DNA from: an uncultured Treponema sp.
GTDB lineage: Bacteria > Spirochaetota > Spirochaetia > Treponematales > Treponemataceae
Assembly (NCBI RefSeq): GCF_934725225.1
Contig: NZ_CAKVAM010000003.1
Span: forward strand, 124,001-188,000
Direction of reading: 5' to 3'
Length of the DNA stretch: 64,000 bases
Below, piece after piece: positions 25,019-32,439 of the stretch; position 1 is the stretch's first letter, and the number at the start of each line of letters is the position of its first letter. Below the pieces are notes generated by a model that worked only from the letters and a program-made list of their open reading frames with translations, was not told the origin of the DNA and made no database searches. A program made the position numbers and the translations under genes.

Positions 25019-26336
25019 CGAATGAACCATATTGATTAATACGATCTAATGCAATATTAAATGAGCTAAATATCTCCTCAATATCTGTACCAAGATTTTT
25101 ATATTTATATTTTCCAAAATCTTCACTTTCAACTTCATTAGCAATGTAAAAAGTCAAAGAATCTGAAATTTTCTCTTTTTCAGAAATATATTTTATGGCA
25201 CTAACCATATCTGGACTGTGACTATCAGCAAGAATTGTTACATTTAACCATTTATGTATAAGAACCAAAATCCTAGCATATTCAACTATCCACTTCGGAT
25301 GTAAGTGAACTTCAGGTTCATCAACTATAAGTAAAGTTCCATCTTTCAAGTAACCATTCATATATAACCGTTCAATAACTGCAAAACACTTTACACCACT
25401 TGCAGCCTGTGACAAAGGAATTGATTTACCATCTTTTGAGGTATACATAAAAATTCTAGAAAATATATCATCTTTTAACGAAATCTTACCATTTAACACA
25501 TCATTTAATATATCTGAAATAACTTTATTTTTAATAGAATTACTTTCAGAAGCCAGTGCAGTTCCCAATTCAACAGAAACTGAAGATCGTGTTATCCTCT
25601 CTTGGTCAAAAATTGTAGGAACATCAATATAAAAAACATGAGAAAAACTTTTTTGAAAAGTCACAGACATTGTTTTCTTATCAATCAAATTTGAATCAAA
25701 CTCATTAAATAAATAATCCCATTTCTCGGTATTCTCGTTAAAATATTTTAAAAATTGATGATTATATACACGTAAATTATGTGTAGTTTTTAATTCAGCG
25801 ATTTCCTGCACTAACTTATTTATATAGTTTTCATAGTCATCTAACAGTTCAAGAATGGTAGTAGCGGTCGTCTTCCTAATATGTCGCTTATATAATTGAA
25901 AAAGTCTAGAAACTGAAACATTTCCTAATTCATATTCTTTTGTTTTATACTTTTCCTTAAGGATTTTTATTCTTGGAATAATAGAATCAGACAAATATAA
26001 CTCGGAATTCTTAATATTAACAGGATTTGGAAGAACCGTTTCAGTATTGCCACCAAATAAATTTTCTTCATTAACATCTGAAAACAAATCTCGTCTAAAT
26101 TTTCTTGGGACAAAATCCTCCAATAGAGATGTAATAAAACCTAATTTATTTGAATAGAGTTCTGTTACTTTAGAGTCAAAATCAATTGAAGTTTTTATAA
26201 ATCCGTACAAAAGTTTTGATATTGTAGTTTTACCACAACCATTTTCTCCAGACAAAACCGTTATACCATTCAAATCAATTTCAGCATCTTTTATTGCACG
26301 GACATTTTTTACTGAAATAGAAAATTTTGACTTCAT
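25008..26336 (-). CDS. AAA (OLD/ABC-like) ATPase
   Basis: 442-residue ATPase of the AAA_15/AAA_21 group. Walker A is SGENGCGKTTIS near residue 30, after the strand KNVRAIKDAEIDLNGITVL. The C-terminal part has the ABC-like signature region (SQAASGVKCFAVIERL), Walker B LLIVDEPEVHLHP and the switch histidine ILADSHSPDMV. There is no TOPRIM domain. ATG 26336 is chosen because the ATPase fold starts there and a TTGTCA-17-TATAAT promoter ends seven bases before it. It interrupts the Fuc3N gene block and has its own promoter, which suggests an inserted cassette. Confidence 0.85.
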   Translation of the reverse strand: MKSKFSISVKNVRAIKDAEIDLNGITVLSGENGCGKTTISKLLYGFIKTSIDFDSKVTELYSNKLGFITSLLEDFVPRKFRRDLFSDVNEENLFGGNTETVLPNPVNIKNSELYLSDSIIPRIKILKEKYKTKEYELGNVSVSRLFQLYKRHIRKTTATTILELLDDYENYINKLVQEIAELKTTHNLRVYNHQFLKYFNENTEKWDYLFNEFDSNLIDKKTMSVTFQKSFSHVFYIDVPTIFDQERITRSSVSVELGTALASESNSIKNKVISDILNDVLNGKISLKDDIFSRIFMYTSKDGKSIPLSQAASGVKCFAVIERLYMNGYLKDGTLLIVDEPEVHLHPKWIVEYARILVLIHKWLNVTILADSHSPDMVSAIKYISEKEKISDSLTFYIANEVESEDFGKYKYKNLGTDIEEIFSSFNIALDRINQYGSFDDE

Positions 26337-26343
26337 AATTGCT

Positions 26344-26372
26344 ATTATAGAATAAAAACGAAAAAATGACAA
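26344..26372 (-). promoter_or_regulatory. Sigma70 promoter of the AAA ATPase pair
   Basis: TTGTCA (26372-26367), 17-bp spacer, TATAAT (26349-26344), seven bases to ATG 26336. Confidence 0.72.
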
Positions 26373-26537
26373 TTCCCAATAATTTACACTGACAATTACA
26401 TTATTCACTATTATTAAGAAAGAATAGAAATTGCTGTATATCAACTTCAGTAAACTCAATCAACAATGTCATTATTGATTGATAAACAGCAAAGATTCAT
26501 CTACTTTGAGATTCTTAATATTAAGTATATACATAGT

Positions 26538-27002
26538 TTAATCCATCTTTCTTACAAACCTAGCTGGATTACCAAGCCAAAGTTCCCCTGCCGGTATATC
26601 TTTTGTAACAACGCTTCCAGCTCCAATCATTGCATTTTCGCAAATAGTAACTCCTGCAAGAACAGTCGAATTCGCACCGATTGTAGCGCCTTTTTTTACA
26701 ACAGTTTTCAGGAGCTTCCAGTCCGGATTCTTTGAACGCGGATATTTGTCATTTGTAAAAGTCACATTCGGACCAATACATACGTTGTCCTCAACAGTAA
26801 CTCCGTCCCAAAGCTGCACGCCGGACTTGACCGTCACATTGTCTCCGATAACAACCTCGTTTTCTATCAGAACATTTGCGCAGATATTGCAGTTTTTACC
26901 AATTACAGCTTCAGGAAAAACTACGCAGAACTGCCAGATATTTGTATTTTCGCCTATATTTTCAGTTTTGCAGTCAGCAAGTTCATGAATCATTTCTTCC
27001 AC
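26538..27002 (-). CDS. fdtC: Hexapeptide acetyltransferase, FdtC/WxcM-N type
   Basis: 154-residue left-handed beta-helix enzyme that N-acetylates the 3-amino group of a dTDP-3-amino-3,6-dideoxyhexose. Features: IWQFCVVFPEAVIGKNCNICANVLIEN, VCIGPNVTFTNDKYPRSKNPDW (the conserved insert with the catalytic region), KGATIGANSTVLAGVTICENAMIGAGSVVTKDIPAGELWLGNPARFVRK. Its start overlaps the stop of the downstream-numbered FdtA-like gene by 13 bases, which supports one pathway. Confidence 0.85.
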   Translation of the reverse strand: MEEMIHELADCKTENIGENTNIWQFCVVFPEAVIGKNCNICANVLIENEVVIGDNVTVKSGVQLWDGVTVEDNVCIGPNVTFTNDKYPRSKNPDWKLLKTVVKKGATIGANSTVLAGVTICENAMIGAGSVVTKDIPAGELWLGNPARFVRKMD

Positions 27003-27409
27003 TCCAAAAACTCATTGTAATCGCGGATGTAGTCTTCCTTCTGGTACACTTCGCTTGCAAGAACAAGACAAACTGAGCCGCTGGAAAAATTATCTAAATC
27101 TCGCCAAATACCAGGAACAACAAAAAGTCCCTGATACGGCCTGTTCAATGTGAAAGTACGTTTGACCTGCCCATCGTCAAGCCGCACATCAAAACTTCCG
27201 CTTGCCGCAATAATCAGCTGCTTAAGCTGCTTGTGGCTGTGCCCGCCACGCTCCTCACCGCCGGGAACATCATAAAGGTAATAGCACCGCTTTACGTCAA
27301 AAGGAATCTCTTTTTCATTTTGAACAACTGTAAGATTTCCCTTCTCACGGTGATTCTTGCTAAGCTCAATCATTGTGCAGTCATAGACTGTTGTTTTATC
27401 TTTGTTCAT
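26990..27409 (-). CDS. fdtA: FdtA-like dTDP-4-keto-6-deoxyhexose 3,4-ketoisomerase (copy 2)
   Basis: 139-residue cupin of the WxcM/FdtA family: KGNLTVVQNEKEIPFDVKRCYYLYDVPGGEERGGHSHKQLKQLIIAASGSFDV with the conserved H-x-H, then LFVVPGIWRDLDNFSSGSVCLVLASEVYQKEDYIRDYNEF. The enzyme moves the keto group from C4 to C3. It keeps both histidines of GGHSHK, unlike the neighbour copy, which has GGHAYK. The two copies overlap by 14 bases. Confidence 0.88.
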   Translation of the reverse strand: MNKDKTTVYDCTMIELSKNHREKGNLTVVQNEKEIPFDVKRCYYLYDVPGGEERGGHSHKQLKQLIIAASGSFDVRLDDGQVKRTFTLNRPYQGLFVVPGIWRDLDNFSSGSVCLVLASEVYQKEDYIRDYNEFLEWKK

Positions 27410-27806
27410 TTTTTACCTTTGACAAAAATTCATTGTAGTCACGGATATAGTCTTCCGCATTGTAATCCGTAGAAGAAACTATCATCGCAAGCGAATTCGT
27501 AGAAAAATTTTCCATTTCGCGCCAATAAAGCTTTGGAACATACAATCCGTAATAAGAGCGATTCAAAGCGAACGTCTTCTTTTCTGCTCCGTTGTCAAGC
27601 ACAACATCAAAACTTCCAGAAAGGGCAACTATAAACTCTTCTGTATTCTTGTAAGCATGCCCTCCACGATTTTCTCCTCCTGGAACATCATAAATCCAGT
27701 AGGAACGTCTGATTTTAAACGGCAGCTGATTGTCGTTCTCAAAAAAAGACAAATTTCCCCTAGGGTCACTTATCTTTGGGAGCTGAATAATTTTTGGTTC
27801 GTTCAT
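27396..27806 (-). CDS. FdtA-like ketoisomerase paralogue (copy 1)
   Basis: 136-residue cupin clearly homologous to the next gene: GNLSFFENDNQLPFKIRRSYWIYDVPGGENRGGHAYKNTEEFIVALSGSFDV, LYVPKLYWREMENFSTNSLAMIVSS, YNAEDYIRDYNEFL. The second metal/catalytic histidine position is Tyr (GGHAYK). FdtA and QdtA differ in C4 stereochemistry, so the pair may make two products, act as a heteromer, or one may be degraded in activity. ATG 27806; it is the first gene of this block after a 488-bp gap. Confidence 0.85.
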   Translation of the reverse strand: MNEPKIIQLPKISDPRGNLSFFENDNQLPFKIRRSYWIYDVPGGENRGGHAYKNTEEFIVALSGSFDVVLDNGAEKKTFALNRSYYGLYVPKLYWREMENFSTNSLAMIVSSTDYNAEDYIRDYNEFLSKVKNEQR

Positions 27807-27917
27807 TGTTTTTTTTAAAATTAGTTTGATTGTGAATTTTGTTTGTTTGATTTATTGGAATAAATCCATTTTATATAAGCGGTTGAATTTTATTATTAGT
27901 AATTTATTTTAAACTAA

Positions 27918-28055
27918 ACATCATTGAATGAAATAACGCCTATTTTAACCATTCACACTGTCCAGTACATCATTTCATACTGGACGTTACAAAGCATCAC
28001 ACTAGCCTTTACGATGTTTCATACTAGATTATACAAAAGTGAATGCTAGACAGTG
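27918..28055. repeat. Degenerate 45-49 bp direct repeats with inverted arms
   Basis: Units start at 27918, 27967 and 28011 (ACATCATT.. / ACATCATTTCATACTGG.. / ACGATGTTTCATACTAG..). Hairpin GTCCAGTA (27960-27967) / TACTGGAC (27978-27985) is perfect. CACTGTC (27956-27962) pairs with GACAGTG (28049-28055), and CATTCAC (27950-27956) with GTGAATG (28039-28045). This occupies the left half of the 27807-28294 gap. Confidence 0.5.
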
Positions 28056-28086
28056 ATTTGTTTTATAAAGGTCTAAAAAGCAAAAA

Positions 28087-28197
28087 AAAATCTGGCAAAA
28101 GAAGCCATCGAAAGATTCAAAATACGTCTGGTCAAGGTACGCTTACGCCAAAGACCTTGCCTCATCCGTTTTTAAGTTTTTGATAAACTCTAAATAA
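28087..28197 (+). pseudogene. Possible gene remnant (C-terminal coding scrap)
   Basis: On the plus strand a frame reads SKYVWSRYAYAKDLASSVFK and ends in TAA at 28195-28197. It looks like real protein text but has no start or upstream domain. Family not identified; perhaps the tail of a deleted mobile-element or regulator gene. Confidence 0.3.
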
Positions 28198-28246
28198 AAA
28201 GCCATACCGCAAAAGCATTTTACATTTGCAGCATGGGCTGTTAAAA

Positions 28247-28280
28247 ATTACCGTGGAAAATTTTAACTTCCCACGGCAAT
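28247..28280 (-). terminator. Terminator of the DUF4469 gene
   Basis: CCGTGG (28251-28256) pairs with CCACGG (28271-28276), extended by ATT/AAT. On the minus strand TAATTTTT follows. It is 15 bp after the stop at 28295. Confidence 0.75.
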
Positions 28281-28294
28281 AACTATTAAAAAAA

Positions 28295-29071
28295 TTACGA
28301 AACTATAAAGTTTCCATAAGTAAATTCAAGAGGCTCTTTTCTGAAAACTTTGCCGCCAATAAACTGTGTTACAATTTTTATGCTGTACTCCCCGTTTTCC
28401 AAGTTAGCAGGAACAACACACGCAATCGCAGTCGAAGCATTTCTTCCAAGCTCACTGGCAGAAAGTTTTACAGTCTTTGAGCTGTCTTCAGTATTCACAA
28501 AGTACAGGCCAACTTCCTCGCAGTCTCCCAAAATACGGATGTTTGTTCCTTTTATTTCAAGATAACCGCCTCTTGTAAGAACAGAGTCCGCCTTTGATTT
28601 TGCATCATATACACCTGTAATCACTGGCTTTTTCGAGTTGCCTTTTCTGATTACAGGCTTGATTTCTTCAAAGACCTTCATTGCGGCTGCAGTTGGATGC
28701 GAAGAAATTACAATTGAATGTTTTTCTGGCGAAAAATCCTCTGTGTCAGATTCAAAAGAGCCGTTCAGTTTAAGACGAAACTTATTGATTCCATCATCAA
28801 CAACAAAGCCTTCTGCAAGACGCGACAATTTTGCGTTCCGTATAAGCATCATAATTGACAGAATCTGTTCTTTTGAAAAGCCTGCATTCAATCCAGCGAC
28901 AACAATGTCATTCGCTATGTCTTCATCAGTACATACACCGCGAGTTATTGTCATGGCATAGAACTTTGACTTGCTGTTCTTGTCTTTTACCATGTTGTTT
29001 GAATAAAGCGCAACAGGAAGATGCCCAGACTTATAATCAGATTCAATTTTTGAAAGAGTATTAATATTCAT
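28295..29071 (-). CDS. DUF4469 protein with N-terminal HU-like domain
   Basis: 258 residues. Residues ~1-125 (LPVALYSNNMVKDKNSKSKFYAMTI, DEDIANDIVVAGLNAGFSKEQILSIM, GFVVDDGINKFRLKLNGSF) match the HU-like DNA-binding fold common in Bacteroidetes and treponemes. Residues ~150-258 (PVITGVYDAKSKADSVLTRGGYLEIKGTNIRI, GEYSIKIVTQF) are the DUF4469 Ig-like domain. The role is unknown; the family is often near surface-polysaccharide or repeat regions. It has its own promoter ~300 bp upstream and a structured leader, and a terminator follows, so it is a single-gene unit inside the locus. Confidence 0.8.
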   Translation of the reverse strand: MNINTLSKIESDYKSGHLPVALYSNNMVKDKNSKSKFYAMTITRGVCTDEDIANDIVVAGLNAGFSKEQILSIMMLIRNAKLSRLAEGFVVDDGINKFRLKLNGSFESDTEDFSPEKHSIVISSHPTAAAMKVFEEIKPVIRKGNSKKPVITGVYDAKSKADSVLTRGGYLEIKGTNIRILGDCEEVGLYFVNTEDSSKTVKLSASELGRNASTAIACVVPANLENGEYSIKIVTQFIGGKVFRKEPLEFTYGNFIVS

Positions 29072-29114
29072 TTTTTACTCCTAATACGCATTTACTAAAA
29101 TATACTTAGTTCGT

Positions 29115-29310
29115 AAACCCCATTTTCAAACGCCTGTTAAACTTATATAACTGTTTGAGGGTTTGTGCTCCAAGATCTTACTATAAACAAAATGAAATTT
29201 TATAGCCGCCTTGCTCTATATGTCTTAACGGAAAGAAAGTTAATGTAAAGATTCTTACATTTTTTTCTCTACGACCGTTGCCGTTTTTCCTGTGGCGCCC
29301 AGGGAACATC
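29115..29310 (-). promoter_or_regulatory. Hairpin-rich 5' leader of the DUF4469 gene
   Basis: Between promoter and gene lie several pairings: AAACCC (29115-29120)/GGGTTT (29159-29164) stacked on TCAAAC (29126-29131)/GTTTGA (29153-29158); CTATAAA (29181-29187)/TTTATAG (29199-29205); ATGTAA (29243-29248)/TTACAT (29255-29260); and CCTG/CAGG around GGCGCC near 29290-29305. The density suggests a structured RNA element. I do not recognise a known riboswitch class. Confidence 0.5.
29181..29309 (-). CDS. Possible 42-residue leader ORF
   Basis: ATG 29309 to TAG 29181. It begins MFPGRHRKNGNGRREK, basic and then hydrophobic. GGAGG (29333-29329) is 19 bases upstream, well placed instead for a TTG that starts a three-codon frame ending in TGATG on this ATG. 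The ORF overlaps the hairpins, so it may be a chance frame in a structured RNA or a leader peptide. Confidence 0.3.
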   Translation of the reverse strand: MFPGRHRKNGNGRREKNVRIFTLTFFPLRHIEQGGYKISFCL

Positions 29311-29376
29311 AATAAATCAATTTGCTTTCCTCCAGATATTTTATATTTATGGAAACAAATCCACTTTACACTTTAA

Positions 29377-29405
29377 AATATAATAAAAACTATTCAGAAA
29401 GACAA
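29377..29405 (-). promoter_or_regulatory. Sigma70 promoter of the DUF4469 transcript
   Basis: TTGTCT (29405-29400), 17-bp spacer, TATATT (29382-29377). The transcript would start near 29370, leaving a ~300-nt leader. Confidence 0.6.
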
Positions 29406-29590
29406 ATTTTTTTGTGATTTTTTTTGCAAATATCAAAAACTCTTATTTTAAAGACACCTTCTCCATTGCAATGAAAAAAAAACTTCCGTTGCCTGAAAAA
29501 AAAACATGGTCGCCATCCGAAATGCGCTCTTGAACCAAGATCCGCTTCTAAAAAAGGCTGTCTTTAAATTTGCAGAACAAACTTCTGCAT

Positions 29591-30115
29591 TTATTTTGAA
29601 GGCTGCTTTTGAACTTCCTCGTAGCAAAGCCCCACAACACGCACGCCGTTCATAAAATCAATCTGTATGTTTAATCGCTTGTTGCGGCGGTTCACGGCTA
29701 CCACATTTCCAGAAAAATCCTTAAACGGTCCGTCCGTTATAATAACCCTGTCTCCCGCATCAAACTTAACAGGAACAATTCCCACAGTGCTTCCAAACCT
29801 CAGTATAGAGCTCACAATTTCCAAGTCGCCCTTTACAAGAGGACTGACAGAACTATTTGAGGGTAAAAAACGTAAAAAATATTTTCCCAAAGAAAGAACA
29901 TAAAGCTTTGATGCTTCACATTCTTCCGTTTCAAGAAAAACATATCCGGGGAAAAAAGCATCAAAATATTCTTTCCCGTTTTTAAGCCTCATCCGCTTGC
30001 GCAGAATATGGACAAACCCTTGAAAAGTGCACTTATCTCCGCTAATCATGGGAAGAACGCTTTCCTTGAATTTTTCCTCTAGCCCGGTCTTTACCGATAT
30101 ACAATAAAGGCTCAT
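29591..30115 (-). CDS. Specialised NusG-family antiterminator (RfaH/LoaP/UpxY-like)
   Basis: 174-residue NusG paralogue. The NGN domain is YCISVKTGLEEKFKESVLPM at the start and EYFDAFFPGYVFLETE in the middle. The KOW motif is DAGDRVIITDGPFKDFSGNVVAVNRRNKRLNIQI. Such proteins bind RNA polymerase at a recruitment site and let it read through long surface-polysaccharide operons. ATG 30115 overlaps the TGA of the upstream caspase-like gene (ATGA), so both are co-translated. Its position at the head of a ~20-kb glycan locus fits this role. A weak TGCAGAA/TTCTGCA hairpin (29571-29589) follows the stop. Confidence 0.88.
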   Translation of the reverse strand: MSLYCISVKTGLEEKFKESVLPMISGDKCTFQGFVHILRKRMRLKNGKEYFDAFFPGYVFLETEECEASKLYVLSLGKYFLRFLPSNSSVSPLVKGDLEIVSSILRFGSTVGIVPVKFDAGDRVIITDGPFKDFSGNVVAVNRRNKRLNIQIDFMNGVRVVGLCYEEVQKQPSK

Positions 30116-30786
30116 AGCACAGAAAATTCCGCGCAAGCATTCTGTCTTGCAAGCTCACATTCAAACTTCGCGTTTCTGTCTGCCGCAAAAACATCAAACA
30201 TCTCTTCCCCTTTCTGCAACGACTTGATAAATGAAGCCGTGTAAAAGCCGCTTCCATCTTCCAAAAGCAACGGCTTTTCGCCAATTTTGCATCCAGAGAA
30301 AAACGCACTGCCGTTTATTTTTTCAAGCGCATTTTCACTTAAGAATCTGCCGGCTGCAATATTACGCAAAGCATTATTTTCGCTGTTAGAATCCCGCACA
30401 AGCAGTTCTTCATTCACAGAATCCTTATAATCCTCCGAAACAAAGCTTTCACACGAATCAAAAAAAACTGCCGTATGAAGTGTGTTTTCTTCCATTATGT
30501 ATTGCAATTTTATTTCAGTTCCGCAGAAAGTAAATCCGTTTTCAGTGCGAACGTCATCTTTGTTTCCGCAGAAATAAAAAACAATATTCTTCAGCTTAAC
30601 GTCTGAAACACGGCGCAAAAGGAATTTCAAGGAAGCAAGGTCAATTCCTTCTGGAATAATCATTATTTCAGATTCCGTCCAAGAGCCTCCTTTTAGGCTC
30701 AAGAGAAACCTATAGAAATCAGCGAGCGACTTTTGAATGTAGTCCGATTTTTCTGAAACTCCAACAAGAACTGCACAGCGCGTCAA
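30112..30786 (-). CDS. Caspase-fold-like protein with altered active site
   Basis: About 224 residues. The order of strands matches the peptidase C14/metacaspase fold: CAVLVGVSEK (strand 1), NIVFYFCGNKDD (strand 3, where active enzymes have FYFSGHG), AVFFDSCESFV (strand 4 with the catalytic-type Cys of DSC-S). The His of the GHG motif is replaced (CGN), so a protease is doubtful and a binding or regulatory role is possible. The frame opens at TTG 30807; TTG 30786 is preferred because AAGGA sits eight bases upstream. It is coupled to the NusG-like gene by an ATGA overlap. Confidence 0.6.
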   Translation of the reverse strand: MTRCAVLVGVSEKSDYIQKSLADFYRFLLSLKGGSWTESEIMIIPEGIDLASLKFLLRRVSDVKLKNIVFYFCGNKDDVRTENGFTFCGTEIKLQYIMEENTLHTAVFFDSCESFVSEDYKDSVNEELLVRDSNSENNALRNIAAGRFLSENALEKINGSAFFSGCKIGEKPLLLEDGSGFYTASFIKSLQKGEEMFDVFAADRNAKFECELARQNACAEFSVL

Positions 30787-30849
30787 ATTCCACTTCCTTA
30801 AAAACAATCCGCCTAAGCATTTTAAAAAATTACGCAGGCAAAAAGCTAA

Positions 30850-30928
30850 ACTACTTATTTTCGTAGTTAAAAAACATATTACTACGAATATAAATAGTTT
30901 TCAAGTAAAAACTACGGATTCAAGTAGT
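30850..30928. promoter_or_regulatory. Three spaced operator sites between XRE and the caspase-like gene
   Basis: ACTAC-N8-GTAGT at 30850-30867, ACTAC-N8-ATAGT at 30881-30898 and ACTAC-N8-GTAGT at 30911-30928. Starts are 31 and 30 bp apart, about three helical turns, so all sites face one side. The third overlaps the -35 area of the XRE promoter. They are likely binding sites of the XRE protein. Confidence 0.7.
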
Positions 30929-30951
30929 AAAATTCCGCTTATAATTGAAGA

Positions 30952-31215
30952 ATGGCATTTTGGGACAATGTTGAAACCTTGCGGCTGGCGCAAAACACTT
31001 CCTACCGCTGGATTGCAAAAAAGATGGGAGTTTCAGAAACGACAGTTTCCAGCATGAGAAAAACAGGAACAGAACCAAGAGCATCAGACGCATTTAAAAT
31101 CGCCTCAGCGTTAGGGACAACAGTTGAATTTCTATGCAACGGAGAAAGCGACTATTACCAAAGCCGTTACATAAACTTAAAGAATGCCATAAAAGAACTT
31201 TTTGAAAAATATTGA
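30952..31215 (+). CDS. XRE/Cro-CI family transcriptional regulator
   Basis: 87-residue helix-turn-helix protein: YRWIAKKMGVSETTVSSMRKTGTEPRASDAFKIASALGTTVEFLCNG, a complete Cro/CI domain, with a short helical tail. It is divergent from the caspase-like/NusG-like pair and the gap between them carries three ACTAC-N8-GTAGT sites, so it probably represses itself and the head of the surface locus. A TATAAT box (30940-30945) ends six bases before ATG 30952, which predicts a leaderless mRNA. Confidence 0.88.
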   Translation: MAFWDNVETLRLAQNTSYRWIAKKMGVSETTVSSMRKTGTEPRASDAFKIASALGTTVEFLCNGESDYYQSRYINLKNAIKELFEKY

Positions 31216-31321
31216 TTTTATTCTTCAGAAAATCTAAAAAGCCCCATATAAACAGTGCAGTTTTTGTATTTTTTCAGCAATGAATATTTATAGAAATTTT
31301 CAAAGCAAGCAGGAAGGAAAA

Positions 31322-32259
31322 ATGCAAAGACACGAACTTACACCGGCTCAAAAATGGGAGCGGCTCACACTCGCCGACAATTTTATCTTCTGCAAAGTCC
31401 TTGAGGACAACCCGGAAGTCTGCAGGCATCTTATCGAGATTCTCCTTAACATAAAAATCGACAGAATCGAAAAGCCTGCCGCGGAAAAATCAATAAAAAC
31501 AGATTTTATCTCGCACGGAATAAGATTCGATGTATATGTGAAGGACGGAAACGGCCGCTCGTTCGACATAGAAATTCAGACAACGCACAGCACTTCCCTC
31601 GCAAAACGCGCCCGCTATTACCAAGGACTGATGGACGTTGACAATGTGCAGCATGGAGCTGGCTATGACGTGCTTAACGAAAGCTATGTTATTTTTCTGT
31701 GCTTGGGAGACGCGTTCGGAAAAGGATTTCCAGTCTCACATTCCGCTACCGTGCCGACGAGGATAAGAATTTTCTGATGAATGACGGAACAGTAAATATC
31801 TTTTTCAATGCGAAAAAATATGATACAATGAAGTCCGAGGAGCTGAAATCGTTTTTCAAGTATCTCTGCGGAAAAGAGCCGAGCTCCAGTTTCACAGACA
31901 GGCTTTCCGCGTTGGTCGAGCGTGTAAAAATAAACGCGCAGTGGAGGCACAGGTTTATGACATGGGAACAGGAAATGGCTATTCAGTCCAATGAAAAAGC
32001 AAAAGAAATAGCAAAGGAGCTTGTCAAAGACATGGCCAAGGAAATAGCTCAAGACATGGCAAAAGATATTGCCAAGAACATGGTTCAAGACATGGCAAAA
32101 AATATAGCCCAAGAAGCTATTGCTAAAAATTCGACTTTAACTGCAAAAAAACTTATAGAAATGAATCTTTCTATCGAAAACATTGTAAAAGCCACAGGAC
32201 TTTCAACAAAGCAAGTACTAGACCTAAAAAAGGAATCAGAAATATTTCAAAAAGCATAA
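31322..32259 (+). pseudogene. Rpn/PDDEXK_2 family nuclease ('putative transposase'), frameshifted
   Basis: The N-terminal part (31322-31777 frame) has LTLADNFIFCKVLEDNPEVCRHLIEILL, the PD-(D/E)xK core GIRFDVYVKDGNGRSFDIEIQ and RARYYQGLMDVDNVQHGAGY. After SYVIFLCLGDAFGKGFPV the family continues YTFRYRADED; that text is found in the next frame. The DNA reads GTCTCACATTC where GTCTACACATTC would keep register, so one A is missing near 31735. The second frame ends with A-K-E-I-A type coiled repeats (~32000-32120). A corrected gene would encode 312 residues, a normal length. It is probably inactive unless this is a sequencing error. Confidence 0.85.
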
Positions 32260-32317
32260 ATAATAAAAAAATTTCACTTAATTTTACAAAAATTTGCTAA
32301 AATTTAAAAAACTTCTA

Positions 32318-32346
32318 TTGACACATTTTTTATGGCGTGCTATAGT
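32318..32346 (+). promoter_or_regulatory. tRNA-Met promoter
   Basis: TTGACA (32318-32323), 17-bp spacer, TATAGT (32341-32346), 12 bp before the tRNA 5' end. Confidence 0.85.
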
Positions 32347-32358
32347 CTGCATATTCGT

Positions 32359-32431
32359 GGTGGCATAGCCCAGTCGGTAGAGCAATGGACTCATATTCCA
32401 TGTGTCATAGGTTCGATCCCTATTGCCACTA
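32359..32431 (+). tRNA. tRNA-Met (anticodon CAT)
   Basis: Full cloverleaf of 73 bases: acceptor GGTGGCA/TGCCACT (G1-T72 wobble), anticodon stem ATGGA/TCCAT with loop CTCATAT (anticodon CAT at 32392-32394), T stem ATAGG/CCTAT with loop TTCGATC. CCA is not encoded. The first pair is not the C-A mismatch of initiators, so an elongator is likely; tRNA-Ile2 with modified C34 cannot be excluded. Confidence 0.92.
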
Positions 32432-32439
32432 TAGAATCA

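Noticed and set aside
29072..29590. RfaH-type ops element in the leader
   Set aside because: GGCGG occurs near 29205-29210 but the rest of the ops consensus does not follow.
31322..32259. Rpn-family gene as part of an insertion sequence
   Set aside because: No terminal inverted repeats or target duplications are visible, and the family is a nuclease rather than a classical transposase.
32359..32431. Initiator tRNA
   Set aside because: The first acceptor pair is G-T, not the C-A mismatch of bacterial initiators, and the anticodon stem lacks the three G-C pairs.
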